Origin: Kiritimatiellia bacterium
Lineage (GTDB): Bacteria; Verrucomicrobiota; Kiritimatiellia; RFP12; UBA1067
Reading direction: 5' to 3'
DNA length: 64,000 nucleotides
NCBI GenBank assembly: GCA_024694365.1
Contig: JAILJX010000004.1
Span: forward strand, 1-64,000
Numbering within the stretch: the first letter of the stretch is position 1; each line of letters opens with the position of its first letter. A program made the position numbers and the translations under genes. Under the pieces are notes generated by a model that worked only from the letters and a program-made list of their open reading frames with translations, did no database searches and was not told the DNA's origin. This document shows, one piece after another, positions 21,467 through 29,125 of the stretch.

Positions 21467-24385
21467 CAAGAGGTCCGCCGTTGCCAGCAGGCGCGTCTCT
21501 ATGCGAGCGGGGGGGATGCCGGCGAGACCCGAAAGCGCCTCGCGGTACGCCGCCATCTGCCCCGCGTACGCGGCCTCGAGCCTTGCGGCGAACTCTTCGC
21601 GCGTCTCGCCCCTTCGCCTCGAATTCGTTTTGAAATCGTATACGGCCGCACGCCTCTGCGCGCCTTCGCCCGTGAAGACCACCCTGTCGAACCGGCCCGA
21701 CGTCCAAACCCCGTTGCGGAAAATCTCGAAGCCCCTCTCGCGCCACAGCGCCGCATTCCCCGCGGGGGCGACGAACGCCGCGCGCCACGAGGGGTCCGCC
21801 AGGATCGCCGCCTCCAGCCCGTCCGCCGGCGAGGCAGGATCGATCCACCCCTTCACCGCGAGCCTTTCGTGCATCGCCGTGCCGCGCGCCATGGCGGCCT
21901 CGCGCGCGCCGTCCCCTTCGAAGAGCGACCCCGCGCTCGCACCTTCCGCGAAGCCCAGCGACGGCAGCCTTCTCGATATGCGCTCGCGTCTGCCGCGCGC
22001 AAACCCGCCCTCCTGCGGCGCCTCCGCGGTCCCCGCCGCCGCCCTCTCCCGCAGCGGGAACGCCAGATGCCACTCCCTGTCGCCCGATTCGTCCGCGAGC
22101 GCCGCGCAGACGAAATCGGAGAATCTCCACGACTCGCCCGTCTTCGTCTTCGGCGGGGGCTGCGCGACGACGGTGAGCGCAATCTTCGCCCGCGTCATCG
22201 CCACGTACCATGTGCAAAGCGCCTCCTGCTCCGCCCTGGTCTGGCGCTCGCGCGCCGCCTCCGCCAGCGCCGGCACCATGCCGGAGACCTTCTCCCCCGG
22301 GTCCGGGAGTATCCACCCCGGGCCGGTCAGCGGACCCTCCGCCGGCGTGTTTATCCCCTTCGGCTCGTAGAGCGGCAGCACGACCCAGTCGAATCCAAGC
22401 CCCTTCGAGCGGTGTATCGTCATAACCTTGATGCGCCCGGGTTCGGCTATGTTGCGCTTCTTTTTCGCCGCCAGAAACGGTATGAAATCCGAAAGCCTCG
22501 CGTCGGGCTTCCTCGAAAGCTCGAATCCGGAGGCCGCCCTGAGCAGATCGGTGAAGCGGCCCTCGGTGAAATCGCTCCACGTCTCCCGCGCCTCCGCAGG
22601 CAGCCTTGCGCGAAGCTCCCTGAATACGCGAACGATCCCACGCTCCGTGAACGCCTGCGCGGCGAGGGACGAAAGTTCCGCCGCCGGGGGGACCTCCTCC
22701 CCGAATCTCGCCGCCGCGAGCGGCGTCGTCCTGAAGTGCCTGTAGGCCCGGCTGTCCCCGGGGTGGTCGGCAAGGGCGACGAGGTCGAGGAATCCCTGCA
22801 GCGCGGGCGTGTCGGCTATCGCGCTCTCACCCTCCCATACGACTCCGTCAAGCCCCATCGCCCTCAGCTGCGCGGCGAGGAGCTCGCCCATGTCGTTCGT
22901 CCTCACAAGCACCGCCGTCGACATCCCCCGCCGCGCGGGATCGACCGCCGCGAGCGCGTTGAAGACGGGTCCGGCGAAATCCTCCTTCTTCCGCCCGGGC
23001 GCGATTATGCGCTGCACAAAACCGCCGAGCGACTCCCGCGCAGTCTCGTGCACGGGCGAGAACCAGCCCGGGAACGCGTCCTTCACCGGACCGTCCGCGA
23101 ACACGGCGTTCACCGCCGCCGTCACCGCCGGACCCGACCTCCACGTTTTCCTGAGCTCCTCCACCTCGTACGCCCCGCTGTCGCGCTCGCGCTCGAATAT
23201 CCCGACATCTCCGTTGCGCCAGCCGTATATCGCCTGCTTGCGGTCGCCCACGATGAACACGCTCCTCTCGCCGGCGGACTGTTTCGCCTCCTCCACGAGC
23301 GGACCGATCGCCGCCCACTGTTCGCGGCTTGTATCCTGGAATTCATCAAGCGCCCACGCCCTGATCCGCGCGTCCATCCTGTACTCGAGAGCCAGGCGGA
23401 CGTCGCCTGGCAGCTCCGCTATGAGCCTCGGCACGTCGGAAAAGACGAGCCTGCCCCTGCGCCTGACCTGCCTGTCGTACAGCTTCTCGTATTCCGCTAC
23501 AAGCGGCCTCACGCCTCTTGCTAGATCGAGCCTTCCTTTGACGGCCTGCAAGCACACCTCCGCCGCAGCAGCGCGTATGGCCGCCGCCGCCTCCCCCGCG
23601 AAGACGTAATGCTTGCGGCTGAAGTCCACCTCCACCGTCGCCCCCTTGAAGATGTCGCCCGACTCGAAAAACTTTTTCCCGATGCCCTTGAGTCCGTCCC
23701 AACCGCCCCGGAAAGAGCGCACCCACTGCGCGAATTCGGCAAGCTTCGCGTCGGCCGTCGCCTCGAGCCGCCTCGCCGCCTCCTCGAGCCCTGCGGCGCC
23801 GGTGAACTCCGGCGCCCCCTCCCCCCATATCGCGGACGGGTCGCCCCACGCGGACGCCTCGGGATGGGCCAGATACAGTTCGTGCCACTCTCCTATGAAC
23901 TTTCTGTACGCCTCGGAGAAACTCCTAACGTTCGCCCTGTTCATCGCGAGCGCGAACGCGTCCGCGAAAGTGCGGCGCGTAGATTCGTCGGTCCGGCGCA
24001 GTATCGAGAAAGATGTCCTCGCCCTCTCCACGCCGGCGGCGTAGTCATCCATGATCTCTATGTCGCCGGTGAGCCCAAGCTCAAGCGGAAAGCTCCTTAC
24101 TATCCTCATCAGAAAGCTGTCGAGAGTGCCTATCTGCGACAGGTGCTGGGTCGTTATAGCCTCCCTGAGCAGCATGGCGTCGGCGTGGTTCTTCTCCGCG
24201 CTTTCCGCGAGAAGCGAGACGAAGCGCCCGAAGATTTCCCCCGCCGCCGCGCGCGAGAAGGTAAGCGCCGTTATTTCGTGCGGTTTCAAACCCGCACGGA
24301 TGAGTTCTATGAGCCTCTTCGCCAGTTTCTGCGTCTTGCCGGTCCCGGCGGAGGCCTCTATGAGAAGATTGGTTGCCTGAGTCAT
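21464..24385 (-). CDS. RecB/AddA-type UvrD helicase with C-terminal nuclease domain
   Basis: 973 aa ATP-dependent helicase-nuclease for double-strand break processing. Walker A ASAGTGKT (residues 11-18) has the ASAG form typical of RecB/AddA. Motif II DEFQDTS (347-353), motif III GDRKQAIYGWR (380-390), motif V MTIHRSKGLGFDWVVLP, motif VI YVAMTRAK. The last 120 residues are a PD-(D/E)XK nuclease: MARGTAMHERL, FDRVVF, VYDFKTN (916-921), and QMAAYREAL. No AddB or RecC partner is in the window. Starts 8 bases after tRNA-Leu, so it may be read through from the tRNA promoter. Confidence 0.88.
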   Translation of the reverse strand: MTQATNLLIEASAGTGKTQKLAKRLIELIRAGLKPHEITALTFSRAAAGEIFGRFVSLLAESAEKNHADAMLLREAITTQHLSQIGTLDSFLMRIVRSFPLELGLTGDIEIMDDYAAGVERARTSFSILRRTDESTRRTFADAFALAMNRANVRSFSEAYRKFIGEWHELYLAHPEASAWGDPSAIWGEGAPEFTGAAGLEEAARRLEATADAKLAEFAQWVRSFRGGWDGLKGIGKKFFESGDIFKGATVEVDFSRKHYVFAGEAAAAIRAAAAEVCLQAVKGRLDLARGVRPLVAEYEKLYDRQVRRRGRLVFSDVPRLIAELPGDVRLALEYRMDARIRAWALDEFQDTSREQWAAIGPLVEEAKQSAGERSVFIVGDRKQAIYGWRNGDVGIFERERDSGAYEVEELRKTWRSGPAVTAAVNAVFADGPVKDAFPGWFSPVHETARESLGGFVQRIIAPGRKKEDFAGPVFNALAAVDPARRGMSTAVLVRTNDMGELLAAQLRAMGLDGVVWEGESAIADTPALQGFLDLVALADHPGDSRAYRHFRTTPLAAARFGEEVPPAAELSSLAAQAFTERGIVRVFRELRARLPAEARETWSDFTEGRFTDLLRAASGFELSRKPDARLSDFIPFLAAKKKRNIAEPGRIKVMTIHRSKGLGFDWVVLPLYEPKGINTPAEGPLTGPGWILPDPGEKVSGMVPALAEAARERQTRAEQEALCTWYVAMTRAKIALTVVAQPPPKTKTGESWRFSDFVCAALADESGDREWHLAFPLRERAAAGTAEAPQEGGFARGRRERISRRLPSLGFAEGASAGSLFEGDGAREAAMARGTAMHERLAVKGWIDPASPADGLEAAILADPSWRAAFVAPAGNAALWRERGFEIFRNGVWTSGRFDRVVFTGEGAQRRAAVYDFKTNSRRRGETREEFAARLEAAYAGQMAAYREALSGLAGIPPARIETRLLATADLL

Positions 24386-24392
24386 TTGAGCC

Positions 24393-24481
24393 TGGTGCCG
24401 GAGACGGGACTCGAACCCGTACGCCCTTTTACCGGGCTGCGGATTTTAAGTCCGCTGTGTCTGCCATTTCACCACTCCGGC
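24393..24481 (-). tRNA. tRNA-Leu (anticodon UAA)
   Basis: 89 bases including encoded CCA. Acceptor GCCGGAG pairs with CTCCGGC. D-arm TGGTGAAATGGCAGACA, anticodon arm GCGGACTTAAAATCCGC, variable arm with stem CCCGGTAAAAGGG, T-arm GGGTTCGAGTCCC. Class II tRNA with anticodon TAA. Confidence 0.97.
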
Positions 24482-24492
24482 CGTTCCGGAAT

Positions 24493-24501
24493 ATTATATC
24501 A
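24493..24501 (-). promoter_or_regulatory. Extended -10 promoter of tRNA-Leu
   Basis: TGA-TATAAT on the minus strand. The hexamer ends 11 bases before the tRNA 5' end, giving a leader of about 5 bases. Confidence 0.65.
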
Positions 24502-24532
24502 TATCTCAACCGTCGTTGCTTGCGCCACTTTG

Positions 24533-24551
24533 CTCCGCCCGCGGGGCGGAG
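24533..24551. other. Perfect GC hairpin in the gap between htpG and tRNA-Leu
   Basis: CTCCGCCC (24533-24540), loop GCG, GGGCGGAG (24544-24551). No T-tract on either side. It lies 134 bases past the htpG stop in the 203-base gap 24482-24684, where I see nothing else apart from the tRNA promoter. It may protect or end the htpG message. Confidence 0.4.
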
Positions 24552-24684
24552 GACGGAGAAATCGCCCAATCTGCACAGGGAATGCGGTTGCATCGAAACA
24601 GGTCGCGCGATGACAGGCAACACACGCCCGCCAACGCGCCCCGCACCGCGCCCCCGCGCCCAGCCGCTTCCGCGCGACACCCCG

Positions 24685-26574
24685 CTATTTCATCATCAAC
24701 GTCGCGACAAGCTTCGCAAACCTCGCACCATCCGGCACAGGCGAACCTTCCGCGACAAGCGCCGAGTCATACAGCATCGCTATCGCATCCGCCTGCGCAT
24801 CCCCCTCCAGCGCCGCGACCTTCTTCACCAGCGGATGCGCCGCATTAAGCTCCAGGATCCGCTTCTCGTCCGGCACCTCCTGGTGCATCGCGCGCATCAT
24901 CCGCACCATGTACGGCGACGGACCGTACTCGCGCGCAACAAGACAGCACGGCGAATCCGTAAGCCGCGTCGACACGCGCACATCCGAGACGTCCTTCTCA
25001 AGCTGCTTCTTCACGGCCTCCATGAACCCCTTCAGCTCCCCGGCCGCCTTCTCGTTCGCCTTCTTCTCCGCATCGCGCTCGGCGTCGCTGCCGAATTGGA
25101 CGTCGCCCTTGGCGACGTCGACGAACTTCTTCCCGTCGAAATCGCCGAGCGACGGCGCGAGATACTCGTCGACGGGATCGCAGAACAGCAGCACGTCGCA
25201 CCCGTGCTTGCGCGCAGCCTCGATCTGCGGAGCGGTCCGCGCGTCGCTCTCGCGCTCGGCGCAGATGTAGTAGATGTCGCTCTGGCCGGACGGCATGTCC
25301 TTCACGTAATCCTCGAGGAAGACGAGCTTGCCGGGATCCTGCCGCGCCGTCGGGTACTTCAAGAGCTTCTTTATCCTCTCCGCGTTTTCCCAGTCGTTGT
25401 GCACGCCCTCCTTGAGGACCGTCCCGAACGACTTGAAGAACCCGTCGTAGCGCTCGCCCTTCTTCTTCACATCCTCCAGAACGGACAGTATCTTCGACGT
25501 GACGGCGGCCTTTATCTTCGCGATGATAGCGTCGTCCTGCAGCATCTCGCGCGAAACGTTCAGCGGCAGGTCGCTCGAATCGACGACGCCTTTGACGAAC
25601 CTCAGCCACGGCGGCAGCAGCATCTCTATGTCGTCGCCGATGAAAACGTTCCTCACATACAGCGAGAGCCCCCTCTTCTGCTGGGGCATGTAAAGCTCCA
25701 TCGTCGGCTTGGAGGGGATGAAGAGAAGCGCCTTGAACTCGACCGCCCCCTCGCCCGAGAACGGAATCGTCTCGAACGGCGCCTCCCAGTCGCGCGTGAG
25801 GTGCTTGTAGAACTCGGCGTACTCCTCGTCCTTGACGTCCTTCTTCGGACGCTTCCACAACGCGACCATCGTGTTCATCGGCTTCGCTTCGCGCTCTTCG
25901 CGCCTCTTGCGCTCGTCATCCTTCTCGTCGGCCGGCGCGCCGACCGTCGCGTAGCGGATCGGGTAGGCGATGAAGTCGGAATACTTCTTCACGAGATCGG
26001 CGACGCGCCAGTAGTCGAGATACTCCTCCTGCCCTTCGCGGAAGTGCAGCATGATCGTAGTGCCGAACCCGTCGCGCACGGCGTCGGATACCGTGTAGCC
26101 GCCCGACATGTCGGACTCCCACATGAACGCGGCGTCCGTTCCGCGCTTCTTTGTGACGACTCTTACCCTGTCGGCGACCATGAACGCGGCGTAGAACCCG
26201 ACGCCGAACTGCCCGATGAGCTCGGGGAGGGCCTCGCCGCCCTTCTCCTTGAGGGCTTGGCGGAACGCCTTCGTGCCGGAGCTCGCGATCGTGCCGAGGT
26301 TCTTTTCCAGGTCCGCTTCGTCCATGCCGATGCCGTTGTCGGAGATCGACATCGTCTTGGCCGACTTGTCGACGGCGATTTCGATCGCCCAGTCGGGATT
26401 GTCGGAAAGGAGCTCCTTCTCGGTCAGGCCGAGGTATTTGGCGCGGTCGATTGCGTCGGACGCGTTAGACACCAGTTCGCGGAGGAATATCTCCTTTTTG
26501 GAATAGAGCGAATTTACCACGAGATCGAGCATTTCTGCGATCTCAGCCTTGAATTGACTAGTCTTTTTTTCCAT
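24685..26574 (-). CDS. htpG: Molecular chaperone HtpG (Hsp90 family)
   Basis: 629 aa ATP-dependent cytoplasmic chaperone. GHKL ATPase domain: FLRELVSNASDAIDR, SDNGIGM, GTIASSGTK, LIGQFGVGFYAAFM. Middle domain with RNVFIGDD, LPLNVSREMLQ; C-terminal dimer domain. The ATG at 26574 (MEKKTSQFKAEI) is chosen because it gives the family N-terminus; 22 codons of open frame upstream cross the promoter. A -10 element lies 10 bases before the ATG and no ribosome binding site is seen. Divergent from the GH53 gene. Confidence 0.97.
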   Translation of the reverse strand: MEKKTSQFKAEIAEMLDLVVNSLYSKKEIFLRELVSNASDAIDRAKYLGLTEKELLSDNPDWAIEIAVDKSAKTMSISDNGIGMDEADLEKNLGTIASSGTKAFRQALKEKGGEALPELIGQFGVGFYAAFMVADRVRVVTKKRGTDAAFMWESDMSGGYTVSDAVRDGFGTTIMLHFREGQEEYLDYWRVADLVKKYSDFIAYPIRYATVGAPADEKDDERKRREEREAKPMNTMVALWKRPKKDVKDEEYAEFYKHLTRDWEAPFETIPFSGEGAVEFKALLFIPSKPTMELYMPQQKRGLSLYVRNVFIGDDIEMLLPPWLRFVKGVVDSSDLPLNVSREMLQDDAIIAKIKAAVTSKILSVLEDVKKKGERYDGFFKSFGTVLKEGVHNDWENAERIKKLLKYPTARQDPGKLVFLEDYVKDMPSGQSDIYYICAERESDARTAPQIEAARKHGCDVLLFCDPVDEYLAPSLGDFDGKKFVDVAKGDVQFGSDAERDAEKKANEKAAGELKGFMEAVKKQLEKDVSDVRVSTRLTDSPCCLVAREYGPSPYMVRMMRAMHQEVPDEKRILELNAAHPLVKKVAALEGDAQADAIAMLYDSALVAEGSPVPDGARFAKLVATLMMK

Positions 26575-26584
26575 AGCGCGTGAT

Positions 26585-26593
26585 ATTATACCA
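26585..26593 (-). promoter_or_regulatory. Extended -10 promoter of htpG, very short leader
   Basis: TGG-TATAAT on the minus strand, hexamer ending 10 bases before the ATG, so a leader of about 3-4 bases. The surrounding GTTGTGGTATAAT mirrors the GH53 promoter across the divergent gap. No CIRCE-like repeat seen. Confidence 0.6.
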
Positions 26594-26641
26594 CAACTCG
26601 CCGCAAGGTGCGACACCCCGCGATATGCTGTCATCTTCATG

Positions 26642-26670
26642 TTGCCGCAAAGGAGCGGTTGTGGTACAAT
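26642..26670 (+). promoter_or_regulatory. Promoter of GH53 gene, leaderless spacing
   Basis: TTGCCG (26642-26647), 17-base spacer, TACAAT (26665-26670) preceded by TGG. The -10 ends 6 bases before the ATG (GGGGGG between). Confidence 0.65.
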
Positions 26671-26676
26671 GGGGGG

Positions 26677-27720
26677 ATGAAACTTTCCTCACTCCTGACG
26701 GCCGCCGCAATCGCATACGCCTCGCTTCATTGCGCGGCGGCGCCGGACTTCGCCAAAGGGGCGGACCTGAGCTGGACGACGGAGCTTGAAAGCCGCGGAT
26801 ACAGGTGGCGCAACGCGGCGGGCGTGGAGATGGAGTGCTTCGCGTTGATGAAATCCATCGGATTCAATGCGGTAAGGCTCAGGGTCTGGGTGGAACCCGA
26901 CGGCGGACGCAATTCAGGCGGGGACCTCCTGGAGAAGGCTCGCCGCGCCGCGAAACTGCAGCTGCCCGTGATGATCGATTTCCACTATTCCGGCACATGG
27001 GCGGACCCGGGCAAACAGTTCAAACCTGACGCCTGGCGAGAGCTCGGCCGCGACGCCCTCGCAAAAGCGGTGGGCATGCACACCGAATCGACGCTCGAGG
27101 CCGTGAAGTCGACGGGCGCGGACATAGCATGGGTGCAGATAGGAAACGAGACGAGGCCGGGACTTTTATGGGATGCGGACGCCTCGAAAAGCGGAGCTTT
27201 GAGGGATGTCGACAGGGACGGACGGCGCCTCGCGGCGAAAAACGCGGAGAACTTCGCGCTCTTTCTCAACGCAGGCGCGGGAGCGGTCCGAAAAGCATGC
27301 GCCAACGCGAAGATCATCGTGCACTGCGACCACGGGCACAAGTGGGGCGACCTTGAGGGGATGCTCGAGGCGGCCAGGGGAGTGGACTACGACATCTTCG
27401 GCGTGTCGCTGTATCCTGCAGGGGATTGGAGGGCGCAGATACGCGACTGCGCGGCCAACCTGGAGAGGATAAGGGAGGAATGCGGCAAGGACACTATGGT
27501 ATGCGAATTCGGGATGCCGACGCATCCGCTCGACGCCGCGCACGACGCGACAGAGGCGCTACTCCGGACGATGCGCAGAACGCACGGATGCCGCGGAGTC
27601 TTCTATTGGGAACCGGAGGCGTTCCCGCAACTAGGCTACAAAATGGGAGCATCGACACTGGACGGGAAAACCGCCACGCCGTCGCCCGCACTCGCACCCT
27701 TCGCGGCCGGCGGCGAGTGA
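26677..27720 (+). CDS. Secreted GH53 arabinogalactan endo-beta-1,4-galactanase
   Basis: 347 aa. Cuts beta-1,4-galactan of type I arabinogalactan (pectin side chains). Start ATG 26677 gives signal peptide MKLSSLLTAAAIAYASLHCAAA; 23 upstream codons of the frame cover the promoter. Clan A barrel motifs: KGADLSW, FNAVRLRVWVEP, MIDFHYSGTWADPGKQ, acid/base Glu158 in WVQIGNE, and nucleophile Glu277 in VCEFGMP; FYWEPEAF at the end. Family length is about 340-400, so it is complete. Fits with the other secreted hydrolases that share its promoter form. Confidence 0.95.
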   Translation: MKLSSLLTAAAIAYASLHCAAAPDFAKGADLSWTTELESRGYRWRNAAGVEMECFALMKSIGFNAVRLRVWVEPDGGRNSGGDLLEKARRAAKLQLPVMIDFHYSGTWADPGKQFKPDAWRELGRDALAKAVGMHTESTLEAVKSTGADIAWVQIGNETRPGLLWDADASKSGALRDVDRDGRRLAAKNAENFALFLNAGAGAVRKACANAKIIVHCDHGHKWGDLEGMLEAARGVDYDIFGVSLYPAGDWRAQIRDCAANLERIREECGKDTMVCEFGMPTHPLDAAHDATEALLRTMRRTHGCRGVFYWEPEAFPQLGYKMGASTLDGKTATPSPALAPFAAGGE

Positions 27721-27735
27721 CGGGCGGACAATCCT

Positions 27736-27829
27736 TGGCGGAGAGAGAGGGATTCGAACCCTCGGTACGGGAGTTAACCCGTACGGCGATTTAGCAAACC
27801 GCTGCCTTCAGCCACTCGGCCATCTCTCC
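27736..27829 (-). tRNA. tRNA-Ser (anticodon GCU)
   Basis: 94 bases including encoded CCA. Acceptor GGAGAGA with TCTCTCC, D-arm GGCCGAGTGGCTGAAGGC, anticodon loop TTTGCTAAA, long variable arm CCGTACGGGTTAACTCCCGTACCG, T-arm GGGTTCGAATCCC. Confidence 0.97.
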
Positions 27830-27839
27830 AAATCGACGC

Positions 27840-27874
27840 AAAAGGCGGTCGATCGCAAATAGCAACCAACCGCC
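27840..27874 (-). terminator. Hairpin with T-run between nagA and tRNA-Ser
   Basis: On the minus strand GGCGGTTG pairs with CGACCGCC (8 pairs, one G-T), 15-base loop, followed by TTTT. It would end the nagA message, but it also sits between the only visible tRNA promoter and the tRNA. Confidence 0.45.
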
Positions 27875-27895
27875 TATTCTGCGAAAACAACTGAT

Positions 27896-27904
27896 ATTAT
27901 ATCA
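27896..27904 (-). promoter_or_regulatory. Extended -10 promoter for tRNA-Ser made from the nagA stop codon
   Basis: TGA-TATAAT on the minus strand, where TGA is the nagA stop codon (27902-27904). Predicted leader of about 60 bases before the tRNA, containing the hairpin at 27840-27874. Confidence 0.45.
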
Positions 27905-29059
27905 AATCTTCTGCTCGCCGTCAACGAAGACGGCTGACGGCTTCCAACTCCTGGGATTGATCACCACGAGGTCGGCCGTGTAGCCCTTCTCGACCTTGCC
28001 GAGCGTATCGCCCCAGCCGAGCTCGATGGCCTGATTCCAGGCGGTCGTGCGGACGAGATCCTTGAGCGGAAGGCCGGTGACGTCATGCACGTTCTTCAGG
28101 CCCATTCCCATCCACAGCGTGGAACCGGCAAGATTTCCGCCCTCGACGAGACGCGCCTCGCCGTTCTTGAGGAGGACCTTGAGTCCACCCATCTCGAACG
28201 CGTAGCCGTCCTTGCAGTGGGAGCAGCGGAGCGAGTCGGTGATCATCTGAATGTGCACGAGGCTGCGGCGCGTGAAGATGAGATTCAGCATGTCGGGGCA
28301 GAGATGGATCTTGTCGCAGATCACCTCGGTGTTGAGATCCTCGACGAGGAAGCCCGCGCCGACCATGCCGATTTCGCGGTGGTGGAGCGGAGTCATCTGG
28401 TTGCAGAAGTGCGTCATGTGCCTGAGGCCGTACTTGTAGGCCTTCTTGAGATCGGCGAACTTCGCGCCGGTGTGTCCGCAGCTCGGGACGACCCCCATCT
28501 TGATGCAGTCCTTGGCGAACTTGTCGCCGCCTTCGGCCTCGACGGCGTAGGAGATCAGCTTGACCGGGAAGACCTTGGCGATCTCCTTGACCTCCTTGAT
28601 GTCGGGCTTGCGGACGTATTTGGGGTTCTGCGCGCCGCAGCACTTGATGTTGATGAACGGTCCCTCGAGATGGATGGCGGGGACCTTGGCGTAGGGCATT
28701 CCCGCATCCGAGTAGGCCTTAGCGTTCTTGGCGGCGACGAGAAGCTCTTCGTGCGAGACGGTAAGCGTCGTGGGCAGAACCGTGGTCACGCCCTCGGCGA
28801 GTTTCGCTTCGGCGAGCTTGAAGACGGACTGGGGATCGGGGTCGCAGAAGTCGAAGGTAAGCGAGCCGTGGGTATGGACGTCGATGAAACCGGGCATCAC
28901 ATACTGGCCCTTCACGTCCACCACGGTGTCGCCTGGCTTTGCGGCCGGGGCCTTCTTGCCGACGGACTTTATCTTCGTTCCCTCAAGAACGATTGCGGCG
29001 TTTTCGATGTCCACGTCGGGAGAGATGACATGGGCGTTGATGATGATCGTCTTCTGCAT
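27902..29059 (-). CDS. nagA: N-acetylglucosamine-6-phosphate deacetylase
   Basis: Removes acetate from GlcNAc-6-phosphate in the cytoplasm, feeding amino sugars from cell wall recycling or mucin into glycolysis. 385 aa, family length. Amidohydrolase motifs: DVHTHG (His62, His64), HLEGPF metal Glu, GHTGA, HMTHFCNQM, catalytic Asp in MITDSL, and AGSTLWMG. Start ATG 29059 has a strong GAGGAGGT ribosome binding site (29066-29073) and a proper leader, unlike the leaderless genes around it. nagB is not in the window. Monocistronic, with a hairpin after the stop. Confidence 0.95.
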   Translation of the reverse strand: MQKTIIINAHVISPDVDIENAAIVLEGTKIKSVGKKAPAAKPGDTVVDVKGQYVMPGFIDVHTHGSLTFDFCDPDPQSVFKLAEAKLAEGVTTVLPTTLTVSHEELLVAAKNAKAYSDAGMPYAKVPAIHLEGPFINIKCCGAQNPKYVRKPDIKEVKEIAKVFPVKLISYAVEAEGGDKFAKDCIKMGVVPSCGHTGAKFADLKKAYKYGLRHMTHFCNQMTPLHHREIGMVGAGFLVEDLNTEVICDKIHLCPDMLNLIFTRRSLVHIQMITDSLRCSHCKDGYAFEMGGLKVLLKNGEARLVEGGNLAGSTLWMGMGLKNVHDVTGLPLKDLVRTTAWNQAIELGWGDTLGKVEKGYTADLVVINPRSWKPSAVFVDGEQKI

Positions 29060-29090
29060 GGTTTGACCTCCTCGGTTGATTGTTTGCGCT

Positions 29091-29099
29091 ATTATACCA
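29091..29099 (-). promoter_or_regulatory. Extended -10 promoter of nagA
   Basis: TGG-TATAAT on the minus strand, 31 bases before the ATG, giving a leader of about 25 bases with a strong ribosome binding site. Confidence 0.6.
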
Positions 29100-29125
29100 T
29101 ATTTCTCGAAATTGCGGGAGCATCT

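Noticed and set aside
24429-24680. Small minus-strand open frame over tRNA-Leu
   Set aside because: It includes the tRNA sequence and has no ribosome site. Tail residues such as GEMADTADLKSAAR are the known artefact of translating a tRNA-Leu.
27426-27794. Small plus-strand open frame ending in [19 protein letters not shown]
   Set aside because: The end is the familiar mistranslation of the antisense of tRNA-Ser and the rest overlaps the GH53 gene out of frame.
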